From: Maniola hyperantus
Lineage: Eukaryota > Arthropoda > Insecta > Lepidoptera > Nymphalidae
Length of the DNA: 64,000 nt
Direction: 5' to 3'
NCBI RefSeq assembly: GCF_902806685.2
Contig: NC_048539.1
Location: 7,390,501 to 7,454,500 of the forward strand
Both the position numbers and the translations under genes were made by a program. Shown in pieces: positions 63,779 through 64,000 of this stretch (within the stretch, counting starts at the first letter, position 1; each line of letters starts with the position of its first letter). Under the pieces are notes generated by a model that did not search any database, had not been told where the DNA came from, and saw only the letters and a list, made by a program, of their open reading frames with translations.

Positions 63779-64000
63779 GTAAAATTCTTCTTATACCTAT
63801 ACTTTTATTCTATTATTTATTATTTCTTTGTTCCACACAGGTACGAACTGTCACCTATTTAGGTTATATTATGTGCGAATCTCACAGACAGACGCAAGAC
63901 CATTTATTTGTAACTAGCCAATGATGAAATTGAAACATCATCGCCAACCGATAGACGTCAACGGCTGGACATGTTATCTCTTGTAGGGACTTCCACACGC
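63779..64000. other. End of window: intron 32 or next exon, LINE fragment
   Basis: A pyrimidine-rich tract with CACACAG at 63834-63840 could be an acceptor. The in-phase frame behind it reads VRTVTYLG and meets a stop after about 28 codons if not spliced. From about 63935 to the edge is a LINE 3'-end fragment in minus orientation. Confidence 0.5.
63935..64000 (-). mobile_element. LINE 3'-end fragment, cut by window edge
   Basis: CATCGCCAACCGATAGACGT and GTAGGGACTTCCACACGC match the 59190 copy. Confidence 0.6.

Overview
The window is eukaryotic and almost certainly from a moth or butterfly. It is AT-rich, its genes are cut into many small exons with canonical GT...AG introns, and the introns are full of lepidopteran-style repeats. 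These include Helitron-like elements ending in a stem-loop plus CTAG, palindromic MITEs, tRNA-headed SINEs and LINE 3' ends. I see no prokaryotic-style gene, rRNA, functional tRNA or CRISPR array.

One gene on the + strand fills the window: a filamin of the Jitterbug (jbug) type. I rebuilt 32 coding exons by following the reading frame across splice sites. They run from a start codon at 1321 (in-frame stop two codons upstream) to 63778, and the gene continues past the right edge. Every junction agrees in phase except exon 8 to exon 9. The visible coding sequence is about 5.1 kb, or about 1,700 residues.

Layout: exons 1-7 (1321-12515) encode three consecutive calponin-homology domains, the arrangement known from Drosophila Jitterbug, whereas ordinary filamins have two. 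Exons 8-11 (12847-16615) encode filamin Ig repeats 1-3. Exons 11-17 (16560-22600) encode a Ser/Pro/Arg-rich, probably disordered linker of roughly 375 residues. Exons 17-32 (22571-63778) encode filamin repeats 4 to 11, the last incomplete. A 25.8-kb intron (24088-49898) splits repeat 4. It carries two GC/CpG-rich islands, near 29.85-30.19 kb and 43.22-43.32 kb, that look like internal promoters or alternative first exons.

The most unusual structures are two tandem arrays. Each copies a coding-exon tail together with its 5' splice site, but without any acceptor. One is three 163-bp units from exon 18, two of them decayed. The other is eight 124-bp units after exon 20, nearly identical and giving eight GTGAGT donors in a row. 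Other points are a seemingly perfect 956-bp tandem duplication in intron 6, a phase gap implying an unseen exon in repeat 2, a 9-bp GC hairpin inside coding exon 16, and an exon 28 acceptor preceded by purines instead of a pyrimidine tract.

Function (family knowledge plus inference): the CH domains should bind F-actin, and the Ig-like rod should give length, dimerisation or partner binding. The whole would act as a cytoplasmic actin cross-linker or scaffold. Isoforms starting inside the gene would lack the actin-binding part.
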